Assembly (NCBI GenBank): GCA_014729555.1
Contig: WJJT01000041.1
Span: forward strand, 1-46,796
DNA: 46,796 nucleotides
Reading direction: 5' to 3'
DNA from: Candidatus Woesearchaeota archaeon
Lineage (GTDB): Archaea; Nanobdellota; Nanobdellia; Woesearchaeales; ARS49
A program made the translations under genes and the position numbers. How positions within the stretch are numbered: the stretch's first letter is position 1; every line of letters starts with the position of its first letter. Under the pieces are notes generated by a model, which worked only from the letters and a program-made list of their open reading frames with translations, was not told the origin of the DNA and searched no databases. Positions 35,997 to 46,100 of this stretch are shown piece by piece.

Positions 35997-36761
35997 ATGA
36001 AGATGTTGTTTATTGAGAGTTTTAAGAAGATTGACAAGAAGTTTGTTTATGTTGTCTTGTTTGATTTATTGTTTTATGCAGGTCTTGCACTGTCTGTTGT
36101 TTTGTTTTCAAAGCTTTTGATTTGGGCATTTGGCTCTTTTCTGCAGATTCCTGGAAAACTGCTTGCCTTGTCAAAGATGACTGAGTTTTCACAGCTTGAG
36201 GCTGGTTTTGAGGGTGCTGGCATGCTGCTTGACCAGTTCAGGTCAAAGCTTGTGATTAGCTTTGCAGTGCTTTGGGTTTTGGTTGTTGCTGTGTTTACTT
36301 TTTTCAAGGGTTCTGCCTGGGCTTTTGTCTCAAAAACCCGGCTTGACAAGAAATATTTTATCAAGCTTCTAAAACTGAATTTATGGTGGTTTGGTGTTAT
36401 TGGATTGCTTGTGCTGGTTATTTTTTGGTTCACAAAGCCTGCTGCAACTGGCTTTTCTGTTTTGCTTTTGGCAGGTCTTTCAATATGCTTTACTGCTGTG
36501 TTTTATTCAGTCTTTGATCCAAAGAAGAGTGTCAGGGAGTTGTTTCAGAAATTATGGTATGTTGGTGTGGAGAGGATTTATTATTTTATTTTGCCTTTTT
36601 TGCTTGCAAAGGTTATCTTGATTTTATACTTGGGAATTATTGCTTTTATTGCAATGCTTGTGGTGCCTGATATTGCATTGTATGTCTTGTTTGCTTTTTT
36701 TGTTGTTTGGCAGGCCTGGTTCAAGTATTATATTTATTTGGTTGCGAGGGGCATTAAATGA
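35997..36761 (+). CDS. Multi-pass membrane protein
   Basis: Several hydrophobic segments, e.g. VYVVLFDLLFYAGLALSVVLF and LLAKVILILYLGIIAFIAMLVV. Confidence 0.75.
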   Translation: MKMLFIESFKKIDKKFVYVVLFDLLFYAGLALSVVLFSKLLIWAFGSFLQIPGKLLALSKMTEFSQLEAGFEGAGMLLDQFRSKLVISFAVLWVLVVAVFTFFKGSAWAFVSKTRLDKKYFIKLLKLNLWWFGVIGLLVLVIFWFTKPAATGFSVLLLAGLSICFTAVFYSVFDPKKSVRELFQKLWYVGVERIYYFILPFLLAKVILILYLGIIAFIAMLVVPDIALYVLFAFFVVWQAWFKYYIYLVARGIK

Positions 36762-39307
36762 ATAAAAGAGCGCAGGTTACGGTTTACATAATCATCGGGA
36801 TTGTTATCCTGTTTTCAATAGCCACTGCTATTTATGTTGCAAACAGGATGCTTGCCCAGCCTGGAGAGATTTCTGCTGTTGACAGGCCTATACAGGATTA
36901 TGTTGAGTCTTGTGTTCAGCAGGTTGGAAAAGAGGCTTTGGTTAAGATTGGGGCTCATGCTGGGTATCTTGACCCAGGTGCTCCTGAGCATGATATTTTT
37001 GTCTCTGATGCTCCTGCAGAGGGTGATGCCCTGCTTGTCTCTGAGATTACAAGAGAGGCTGTTCCGTATTGGTTTTACATGTCCACTCAAAATGACTGCA
37101 GGGAGTGTTTGCTTGAGTCTCTTCAGCCCCCTATTGAAAAAATAAAGGAACAGGTTGATGGTTATGTTGAATTGAATCTTGAGAAGTGCCTTAATTCTTT
37201 TGAGCCTTTTCTTGAGCAGGGTTATGTTTTTGAGACTGGTGATGTGGGTTCAGATGTCCTGCTTGCAGAGGAGAGCACAAGGTTTGTTGTTGATTATCCT
37301 GTTGAAATCAAGAAGCTTGATACAACCACCAGGATTGAGCAGTTTGCTGCTGTTGTTGATGTTCCTTTCAAGAGGATGTATGATCTTGCCAGCGAGATAA
37401 CTGCGCAGGAAAGGGACAAGGCTTTTCTTGAGAGTGTTTTGTTTCATTTTATTTCTCTGCATACTGGCCTGGAGATGTCAAAGCTTCCTCCTCTTGGAGG
37501 ACTTACTCATGACAAGGTTCTTGTCACGTGGTTTAAGCCAATGGTTGAGGATAATGTTAATCAGTTGCTGCTTAGTTATGTTCCTTTGATTCAGTTGTAT
37601 AACACAAAAGATGCAGAACAGGTTTCTTCAGGAGAGAATTCTTTTGAGCAGGGTTTTTTCAAGGCACTTTATCTTAAGTTTTTGAAAGAGAAGTATCCTT
37701 TTGATGTTGATTTTATGTATTTTGATTGGCCTTTTTATTTTGATATTACCCCGAGAAATGGTGATGTCCTGACTGGAGAGGTTCATGTCCAGGAGTTTCC
37801 TTATAATTTTGCTCCTGCGTTCCAGACTAATTATTATGAGTTTTATTATGATGTCTCTGCTCCTGTCCTGGTTGAGATTCGTGATTCAGATGCCCTGAAG
37901 GGAGAGGGTTATTCTTTCTTGTTTGCTCTTGAGGCCAATGTCAGGGATAACAAGGATTTTATTGAGTGGAACAAGGGAGAGGGGACGATTGGTTACTGGG
38001 ATCCTGCTGATGCTGTTGTTGAGAAAAAGGAGTCAGAGACCACTCCTGGCATTTGTTCTGAAAAATCAGGAAACTGGTTGTGTGATATAACTGGAAAGTC
38101 TTATTCAGGGCAGCTGCAGTGTGTTCAGAATTGTTATGTCTCAAAGACAAAGCGGGTTCCTTTCAGGCCTGTGAAGAAGTTGTTTAATGATGAAGAGCAA
38201 AAAGTCAGCAACACAATCAAGATTTCTGTTCTTGATGCCGTTACAAGGCAGGGTGTTAATGAGGTTGGCATATTGTTTACCTGTGGCAGGTATCAGTCTG
38301 CTGCCTTGGGAGGAACTAATCTCAAAGGCGAGTTAAAGACAAAAATGCCTGTGTGCATTAATGGCCAGTTGTCTTTTGACAAAGAGGGTTATGCAAAAAA
38401 GATTATTCCTTTTACTGTCAAGCCAGATGACAGGAAAGATGTTGAGGTTTTTCTTGAGCCAGAGGCTGTTCTCAGGACTGTGATAAAGAAGTACCCGATT
38501 CAGATAAAGAATTTAAGAGAGCTTGAGTATGAGCAGGAGCCAGAGCCTCAGCTTTCCACAAGTTATGCTGATATTGATTCCTGGGAGTCTCTTGGCATGT
38601 CTGCCTTGACTGGTTTTTCAGACCAGGTGATTTCTCCTCTTAAGTTTAGTATGCATTGGGAGGAAGAGGGTTATAAGGTTGGAAGAGAGCAGGAGAACAT
38701 GATGATTTATGACAGGTATTGCTGTGATGCGCCTGAGTCCTTGAATGAAAGTTATAAGGCGATTTTAATGGTTGAGAAGATTCCAGAGGCTCCTCTTGAG
38801 CCGAATTATTTTCAGACAGTTATGCTTGACGGTGTTCAGCAGGGCAGCATTAGTTTGGTTCCTGGTGTTTACAAGGTTACTGGTATGCTGGTTGACAAGG
38901 AGGGTTTTGTTATTGAGCCTGGCTGTCAGGAGATTTGTCTTGAGTATGACACTGATACTGGGTATTATGCAGAAGAGATTGTTGAGGGAACAACAGACAT
39001 CTTTAATGTTCTGCCTGATGAAAAGCCTGACTGCAAAAAGTGGGGTTCTTTTCCTGAGAAAGAGATTGTTGCAAGGCCGTCCTTGATGGGAGGTGTTCAG
39101 CTTGATAATGCCACTGGCTACTGGAACATAACTCGCGCAGACTTGAACAAGGGCGCTGTTGAGTTTTATTTTATCCAGACACTTAAGCCTACCTGCACTG
39201 TTGTCCAGGATTGTGTTCTTGATGTGTGTGTTGATGTCGGAGAGATTCAGGCCACTGGCCCTTACTCATTAAAGTATAGAGAATATCTTGAGCCAGAGTT
39301 TAGGTAG
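36758..39307 (+). CDS. Giant prepilin-like protein (class III signal peptide) with carboxypeptidase-regulatory-like domain
   Basis: MNKRA/QVTVYIIIGIVILFSIATAIYV; APVLVEIRDSDALKGEGYSFLFALEANVRDN shared with 40954-43188. Confidence 0.8.
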   Translation: MNKRAQVTVYIIIGIVILFSIATAIYVANRMLAQPGEISAVDRPIQDYVESCVQQVGKEALVKIGAHAGYLDPGAPEHDIFVSDAPAEGDALLVSEITREAVPYWFYMSTQNDCRECLLESLQPPIEKIKEQVDGYVELNLEKCLNSFEPFLEQGYVFETGDVGSDVLLAEESTRFVVDYPVEIKKLDTTTRIEQFAAVVDVPFKRMYDLASEITAQERDKAFLESVLFHFISLHTGLEMSKLPPLGGLTHDKVLVTWFKPMVEDNVNQLLLSYVPLIQLYNTKDAEQVSSGENSFEQGFFKALYLKFLKEKYPFDVDFMYFDWPFYFDITPRNGDVLTGEVHVQEFPYNFAPAFQTNYYEFYYDVSAPVLVEIRDSDALKGEGYSFLFALEANVRDNKDFIEWNKGEGTIGYWDPADAVVEKKESETTPGICSEKSGNWLCDITGKSYSGQLQCVQNCYVSKTKRVPFRPVKKLFNDEEQKVSNTIKISVLDAVTRQGVNEVGILFTCGRYQSAALGGTNLKGELKTKMPVCINGQLSFDKEGYAKKIIPFTVKPDDRKDVEVFLEPEAVLRTVIKKYPIQIKNLRELEYEQEPEPQLSTSYADIDSWESLGMSALTGFSDQVISPLKFSMHWEEEGYKVGREQENMMIYDRYCCDAPESLNESYKAILMVEKIPEAPLEPNYFQTVMLDGVQQGSISLVPGVYKVTGMLVDKEGFVIEPGCQEICLEYDTDTGYYAEEIVEGTTDIFNVLPDEKPDCKKWGSFPEKEIVARPSLMGGVQLDNATGYWNITRADLNKGAVEFYFIQTLKPTCTVVQDCVLDVCVDVGEIQATGPYSLKYREYLEPEFR

Positions 39308-39370
39308 TGTATTGCTGCTGTAATACCAAAAACTTTAAATATCCCTTAGTATATACAAATAAGCATACTC

Positions 39371-39404
39371 CCCATTATTCACGGCTTCGGTTGTGAATGA
39401 TGGG
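39371..39404 (+). promoter_or_regulatory. 12-bp stem-loop in presumptive 5' leader of NYN gene
   Basis: cccattattcac / gtgaatgatggg (one G-T wobble), loop ggcttcggtt; TATA-like ctttaaatat near 39333-39342. Confidence 0.65.
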
Positions 39405-39423
39405 ATTAATACTTTGACTTAAA

Positions 39424-39963
39424 ATGTTTGAAAAATCTGCTATTTTTATTGATGGAGGATACTTTAATAGACTTTTAAAGGAGTTTTTTGGTGGTGCTCA
39501 ATTCGATTATCTTAAATTCTCTAAAAGGCTGGGAGAACTTACAGGCACAGCTGTTTTAAGAACACACTACTATACGTGTATGCCCATTAAAAGGCAAGGC
39601 AACGAAAAAGATAAAGAAAGACACGCGAATATGCAGAGATTTATTACTAAATTGCATCGTTTGCCCAGGTTTTCAGTTAAGCGCGGCAGGTTGCAGTTCA
39701 TCAATGGTGTATTCAAGCAGAAGATGGTTGATGTGCATATGTCCTTGGATTTAGTGGATATGAGTTTTGATAATCAAATTCAGCACGCGATTATAGTTGC
39801 AGGCGACTCAGATTTTATTCCTGCTATTGAGCGGGCAAAAAATCATGGCACAATAGTACACTTGTTTTATCATCCGAATACAGTGCATCATCAATTGTTG
39901 GACATGGTTGATGAATTGCATGTTATTGGCGAGTCATTGATTACTTCTTGTAAACTGGATTAA
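39424..39963 (+). CDS. NYN/LabA-like (DUF88) PIN-fold ribonuclease
   Basis: SAIFIDGGYFNRLLKEFF; KQKMVDVHMSLDLVDMSFDNQIQHAIIVAGDSDFIPAIERAKNHGTIVHLFY. Confidence 0.9.
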   Translation: MFEKSAIFIDGGYFNRLLKEFFGGAQFDYLKFSKRLGELTGTAVLRTHYYTCMPIKRQGNEKDKERHANMQRFITKLHRLPRFSVKRGRLQFINGVFKQKMVDVHMSLDLVDMSFDNQIQHAIIVAGDSDFIPAIERAKNHGTIVHLFYHPNTVHHQLLDMVDELHVIGESLITSCKLD

Positions 39964-39986
39964 TCAAAAGCAGTCCAAAATCAAGG

Positions 39987-40694
39987 TTAAGTCATTGTGA
40001 TGTTTAGTGATAGAAAATTTTTGCAGGACTTTTTGATTTCTTCATCTTTTATGTTGTCACAGGTCTTGCGGCCCTGCACTGCAAAGTTGAAATAGCACTG
40101 GTCCCTCACTGTTTGCTCGCTTATTTTTGCGCATAGTGCAGGCTTTGCTGCTGCGCCTGCGATTTGGACATAACAGTTGTCTTTTTCCATTTTTGTATTT
40201 AAATCACTGCATAGGGCTTCTGCCCTGTCTGGCTCTGTCAGGCTTATCTCTTTTATTTCCTCTATTTTCATTGATGCCTCAAATTCCTGTGTTTCTTCAA
40301 TTTTGATTTCTGGTATTTTTTCTGCAGGAGGGACTGGTATTTTTTCTAGGTCTATTTCTTCTTTTTCAATTATTTCTTCTGCAGGAATCTCTTCTTTTTC
40401 TGGCATTTTTATTTCTTCTTTTGGAACAAGGATTTCTTTTTCAGGTGCCTGTATTTTAATGTAAACAAGAATGCTCAGCACTATTATCACTGCAGCAACA
40501 AGTAGGATTGCTATCCAGGCAAGTGGTATTCCTGGCTTTGCTTGTTTTATTGCTGTATTAACATCTGTTTTGCTGTGTCCCTGCCTTAGAAGGCTCTGTT
40601 TTATTTCCTTCTTGCTGTATCCTGTTTTTAATTGGTCTTTGACATATTTAGTAAGGCTTGTGTTTACCATATTTTCAAGGCGTGTTATTTGCAT
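39987..40694 (-). CDS. Single-TM protein with cytosolic helical N-terminus and exterior Cys-repeat domain
   Basis: LTKYVKDQLKTGYSKKEIKQSLLRQGHSKTDVNTAI; TM; PE-rich linker; CSDLNTKMEKDNCYVQIA...CAKISEQTVRDQCYFNFA. Start may be Met at 40670. Confidence 0.75.
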   Translation of the reverse strand: MQITRLENMVNTSLTKYVKDQLKTGYSKKEIKQSLLRQGHSKTDVNTAIKQAKPGIPLAWIAILLVAAVIIVLSILVYIKIQAPEKEILVPKEEIKMPEKEEIPAEEIIEKEEIDLEKIPVPPAEKIPEIKIEETQEFEASMKIEEIKEISLTEPDRAEALCSDLNTKMEKDNCYVQIAGAAAKPALCAKISEQTVRDQCYFNFAVQGRKTCDNIKDEEIKKSCKNFLSLNITMT

Positions 40695-40715
40695 TATAAA
40701 TATCTTTGTGTTAGT

Positions 40716-40892
40716 ATCTGGTAAGTAGTATGTGGTAAGTGGCTGGTAGTTGCCGAATGCAATTAGTATGTAATTGGTAGTGAGTAGTTGCCGAATACCA
40801 ATTCCCGAATAACTACAAACAACAAACTAAAGACTACTAACCAAAAAACTACAAACTAATAACTACTGACCAAAAGCTAGCAACCAATTATC
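40716..40892 (+). repeat. Dispersed intergenic repeat, copy 3 (expanded, at least two partial units)
   Basis: ggtagttgccgaatgcaatta and gagtagttgccgaataccaattcccgaataactacaaac, followed by degenerate aactac/actaac-rich sequence. Confidence 0.7.
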
Positions 40893-40953
40893 GTTAAATT
40901 TATAAATGGGACAAAGATAAAATCATATATTATAGAAAAAAAGGGTTGATTGT

Positions 40954-43188
40954 GTGGTTTTTAAAAAGGGGCAGGTTACAATATTTATAATTATAGGGAT
41001 TATTCTTGTGATTAGTGTAGGTGTTTTTATCTATCTTTATCAGGCAGAGGTCATCAGGCCTTTTGAAGAGGTTGTTGTTCCTTCTGTTGAAAAGGCTCCT
41101 TCAGAGATAAGGCCTGTTCAGGATTTTGTCACTGCTTGTGTTGAGGCTGTTGGAAAAGAGGGCCTGAGAAAGGTTGGTGATTATGGCGGTTATGTTGACA
41201 CTTCGCAGTTCTTGTATAATCCTTTTATTCCTACAGAGGGTGATGCAGTGCAGTTCAGTCCTGATTCTGACCTGATTATTCCGTATTGGTGGTATTTGAA
41301 GTCATCAAATGAATGCACTGGTGAGTGTTCTTTTTCAAGCATGAGGCCAGAACTGCACAGGGCTTCTGGAAAGGTTAGTATTGAGTCACAGCTTGACCAG
41401 TACATTAATGAGAATCTTGAGGTTTGTCTTGCTGGTTTTGCTCCTTTTATTGAGCAGGATTTTGAGTTCAGGGAGCTTGGTCCTGTTGATACAGAGACAA
41501 CTGTTGCTAAAGAGCAGGTTTATTTTCTTGTGAAGTATCCTTTGAGGATTTCAAGGGGAGACCAGAGCTGGAATCTTAATGAGTATCTTGCTGAGCTTGA
41601 TTTGAATCTTGGAAGGATTTATGAGCTTGGCACTGAGATTGTTAATCTGCAGGCAGAGCACCAGATGCTTGAGAAATTTACTATTGAAATGATTGCTTCT
41701 TTTTCAGGTGTTGACAAGAACATGCTTCCGCCTACAAATGATTTTGATGTCTCTATTGGCCAGGGTGTTATCTGGTTTAAGTCAAGGATTGCTAACGGGC
41801 TTAAGGAGGTTCTTGCGAGTTATGTTCCTATGCTTCAGATTGGCAACACCCGGCTTTACATGCCTGTTGATGCTCCTGAGGACAAGGATGTTCGTGATAA
41901 AGATTTGTACAGTGTTATTTACAATAGGAACATGCTGATTCCTCTTGAGAATGAGTATAGGGATGTTTCTGCCACTCTTTCTTACATTCCGTGGTGGAAT
42001 ATTTATTTTGATGCCAATTGCGAGGGAGAGGTTTGCATGGCACAGAGTGTGTCATCTAATCTGAGGTTTCTGCAGATTGGTTTGCAAAAGTATGATTTTG
42101 CTTATGACGTGAGTTATCCTGTTCTTGTTGAGCTGAGGAATCCTGATGCCTTGAAGGGAGAGGGTTATTCTTTCAAGTTTTTTATTGAGGCTAATGTGCG
42201 GAATAATTTTCCCATGCCTTCTGTTTTTGAGCCTCTTGAGGCTTATGAGCTTTCATTCAACAGCATGCTTTGTGACCAGCAGCAGAAAACTTCTGGTAAT
42301 GTGACTGTTTTTGTGCGTGATGCAAGAAACCAGAAAGGTGTTGATGAGGCTCTTGTCGGTTATACCTGCGGCAGGGAGTCATGCACTCTTGGACAGACAT
42401 CTGATGGTGTTCTTGTGGCAAGGCTTCCAAGGTGTATTGGTGGTATGCTTTCTGCAGCTAAGATTGGTTATGATACAAGGATGGTGCCTTTGGATGTTCT
42501 TGATGACAGGTCTATGGATGCAGAGATTTTGCTTGAGCCTTACAGGTATGTGGATTTTAGTGTAAAAAAATACTTGTTGAGCAAGGGTGCAAGAGAGTGG
42601 AGTCTTGATGCTAACAAGACTGTTAATCAGGCCATGGATGAGGATACGATTATTATGCTGAGGAAAAGGGTGGACAGGTTCTCTGCTCCTTTTGCTGCTG
42701 TTGCAGAGGTTTGCGGCATGCCTAATGCAAAATCTCCTGCTGCCTGCGGCTCTCCTCCTTCTGAAAGGTCAGAGGGCATTGCATTGGTTCCTGGAGAGTA
42801 TCAGGTCAGCATTTATTCAATGAAGTTTCCGCAGCCAAGCATCACCATTCCAAGGGATTTGAGGACTGCTGGCAGTGGCTTGGTTAAAGAGGAGTTTTTT
42901 GTTCCAGAAGAGCCGATTGTTTTTGATGAGAGCAATCCGTTTCCTTCTGGTTTTGCAAATTTTAACTGGAGCCTGACTGCAGAACAATTGGACAGCGGTA
43001 ATGCTGTTGAGTTTTATTATATCAATGTTGCTTTGGACAAGGTTCCTAAGCATAGGAGAAAGATTGAGGACCTGGGCCAGATTGGAAAGGCTCTTGAGTA
43101 TTCCTCTCTTTACAAAAAGGCGCTTGTGCCAAGGGTTTTTCGCAGGTCAAAGGCTAAAGAGAGCACTATAACTGTTGAGATAGAATGA
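40954..43188 (+). CDS. Giant prepilin-like protein, paralogue of 36758-39307
   Basis: GTG start; MVFKKG/QVTIFIIIGIILVISVGVFIYL; YPVLVELRNPDALKGEGYSFKFFIEANVRNN. Confidence 0.82.
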   Translation: MVFKKGQVTIFIIIGIILVISVGVFIYLYQAEVIRPFEEVVVPSVEKAPSEIRPVQDFVTACVEAVGKEGLRKVGDYGGYVDTSQFLYNPFIPTEGDAVQFSPDSDLIIPYWWYLKSSNECTGECSFSSMRPELHRASGKVSIESQLDQYINENLEVCLAGFAPFIEQDFEFRELGPVDTETTVAKEQVYFLVKYPLRISRGDQSWNLNEYLAELDLNLGRIYELGTEIVNLQAEHQMLEKFTIEMIASFSGVDKNMLPPTNDFDVSIGQGVIWFKSRIANGLKEVLASYVPMLQIGNTRLYMPVDAPEDKDVRDKDLYSVIYNRNMLIPLENEYRDVSATLSYIPWWNIYFDANCEGEVCMAQSVSSNLRFLQIGLQKYDFAYDVSYPVLVELRNPDALKGEGYSFKFFIEANVRNNFPMPSVFEPLEAYELSFNSMLCDQQQKTSGNVTVFVRDARNQKGVDEALVGYTCGRESCTLGQTSDGVLVARLPRCIGGMLSAAKIGYDTRMVPLDVLDDRSMDAEILLEPYRYVDFSVKKYLLSKGAREWSLDANKTVNQAMDEDTIIMLRKRVDRFSAPFAAVAEVCGMPNAKSPAACGSPPSERSEGIALVPGEYQVSIYSMKFPQPSITIPRDLRTAGSGLVKEEFFVPEEPIVFDESNPFPSGFANFNWSLTAEQLDSGNAVEFYYINVALDKVPKHRRKIEDLGQIGKALEYSSLYKKALVPRVFRRSKAKESTITVEIE

Positions 43189-46100
43189 AGATGCAAGTAA
43201 GGTTTGCGGCATTTGTTATGATTTTTCTAGTTTTGTGCATGCCTGCTGCTTTTGCGCAGAGGCTTGATGTCACAAGGTTTAGTGGAAAGGATAATGTTGA
43301 AGAGGTTATCAGTTCAGAGGGTGATGAATTGCATGTTGTTGTTTCTGCAGAATTGCAGGGAGACCCAAGCCTTGATGTTGCAAGGACAAGGCTTTTGGTG
43401 AGGCATGCTGGGGAAGAAGAGTATTTTAGTGAGTGCTCTCGCCAGGATTCATTGTATAAGTGCACTTATGTTTCTGATGACTTGATTAGTTTTGGTTCTG
43501 AGGATTATGTTATTGTGTTGCTTGATGCAGATAATAATGAGCTTAAGTCTGTCAAGAAAGTGTTGGGTGTTGACAGGATTGCTCCTGAGATTTTGCAGTT
43601 CTCTGTTGAGCCTCAGATGTCAAGGACTGGTGAGATGGATATTTCTTACCTGATTGAGGATTATGGGGCTTCTGTTGGTGATACTGCTTTTTGTTCAGGT
43701 GTTAAGGAGATTAGGATTACTGCTGGCGAGTCTCTTGTCAAGAAGGTTGATTATGATAATCCAAAGGTTTGTGATTCTGAAGAGCAGAGAGTTGATTATA
43801 AATATTCTACAGCTGACAATTTTGTTGGTTTTGACGTGTGCATTATTGCAGAGGATTACCTTGGCCAGGTAAGTGATGTTGAGTGTAAATCTTATAGCAT
43901 TGATAACTCTCCTCCGAGGATTAAGTCTGTTCAGTTCAGTGATAGCAGGGGTTATGCCTTGTCTCATATCAAGACAGGACAGGAGGTTGTTGCAGATATG
44001 TCTGTTGTTATTGAGGGTGAGGATGATGTTGTTCTTGAGAGTGTTAAGGCAGATCTTTCAAAGATTCATCCTGGTGCTGGTGTTCGTGCTGCAGATGATG
44101 TGATTGAAGATGCTTTTATCTGGAATGATGTTAAGATTACAAGCCCTTCAACGTGTGAGGTTCCTGTGAGTGCAAGTGATGAGATGGGTAATAATGCCTC
44201 TGCTGTTTTAGAATGCTCTCTTCCTGTTGATGATACTGGTCCTGTTGTTCAGGCTGTTTATGCAGGTGCTGCAGGTGCTAATGCCACTCCTTTGATTGGT
44301 GTTAATGGAACTGTTTATGTTGACTTGCTTGAAGAGGGTGCTGGGATGGACAAGGCAGATGCTTTTCTTGATTTGCATAATCTTGGGCTTGGCACTGTTG
44401 TTCAGGCAGATGAGTGTGTTGATCAGGGTGCTAATGTCTGGAGATGCGCATGGCAGGTTGTTCCTGATGTTGGCACTGGCAGGCATAAGATTACTGTTAT
44501 CGACGGCACAAGTGATGATCTTGGAAATTATGTTGATTCTCGTGTCAGCCAGGAGGTTCTTGTTGACACTACTCCTCCTGATATTAATTCAGTCGATATT
44601 ACTTTTATTCATGAGAATGCTGATTACGGTCCTTATGCTGTTTATGGAGACACTATTGAGTTCTTGTTCAATGTCACAGATGGTATGGAGGGTTATGCTA
44701 ATCTCTCTATGATTGGCGGGAATTATTCCCCTGCTTTGGAGTGCACTGGTGATTTTTGCAAGTTTTATGCCTTGATTGATGTTTCAGGCCCTTTGAATGC
44801 TACTATTCATTTTGATTTTTTTGACCTGGCTGGTAATCAGGAGTCTTATGATCATAGTTTCTTTGTTTATGGTGTTCTCTTGAATGACACTGTCACGAAT
44901 TACTGGGATGCGCGCGTGAGGTGCTCTCCTAAGATGATTGACAGGAATACTGCTGAATTGTATAATCACCCGCTTTACTGTCATATTAAGCTGACTCCTA
45001 ATAATCCAGAGGCAGAGACTGTTTTTGTCTCTCTTGGAGAGCTTGGCGAGTGTATTGGGGATGATGTTGGTTATGTTGTTGACCTGGAGGTCATAAATAA
45101 TAATTTTGGCTCTAGAGACCCGTATGCTGTGTTTACTCTTGCTGCAACCCCTTTTGAGATTAATGATTTGAAGTTTAATTGTCCTTTGTATGTTGCCACG
45201 CGTGTTGGTGATTTTTTCTCTCCTGTTGTTGAGGTTGAGAACATAACTGCAAAAACAGAGTTTTATAATCTTCCTTATGGAGAGGCTTATGATAATATTG
45301 AGGATAGCATAAAGGATGCTATGGAAAAGGCAATGAAGAACTGGGAGTGGGTCGGCACTGTTGAGGATGTAATGAACAGTTTGAGGTCTATGTGCCATAC
45401 AAAGAACACGGTTACCTCTGCTTTTGCTGTTCTTGAGTCTGCGATTCATTTGTTGATTGTAGCTGCTGCAGCTGTCCGTCTTATCAAGAAAAAGCCTGCA
45501 GAAGCTTTGTTAGACCAGGCGCAGTATCTCTGCAACAAGGCAGTCGGCCCTCTTGAACAATTATTTACACCTGAGCCTGAAAAAGACGAAGAAGGAAAAC
45601 CCAAGCCTAAGAAAAAGTCAATCACGCGCGGAGACTTCCAGAGCTTGTTTAATTTGCTGGATTTGGCCTGCAAGATGGCTAACTGTCAGTTGTCTACAGA
45701 AGAGGCTAAAGAGTATGAAGAGGAGATTGTTGTTGGAGCTTCTTATTTTTTTGGGTCAGGCCAGGAAGATGCCTGCAGGGCGTACAAAGAGACTGTTTCA
45801 GGAGCATACCTGGTTGATTATGATACACTTACTGAAGGTTCTGAGATTGGGGAGACAGAAAGCCCTGTTGATGTAAAGGAGAGTTTTATCGGCAGTCTTA
45901 TGTGCACGTGTCTTCCTGGAATAACTTATAATTTGAACAAGATCAGGCAGATTCATTGCGGTTATGCTTATTGTCTTGGCAAGAGGGTTCTTGAAGAGGG
46001 CTTGCAAAGGTCTTACTGCAGTAATGAAAAGGCTTACTTGACTTGCAATTATGTCACTGGCCAGATTTTTGAGGTGTTTCCTTTTGCTTCACTTGTTGAC

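Noticed and set aside
44784-45449. 221-aa minus-strand ORF inside the 1071-aa gene
   Set aside because: Antisense shadow; no start context or domain, and the opposite strand has clear paralogy to the 1069-aa gene.
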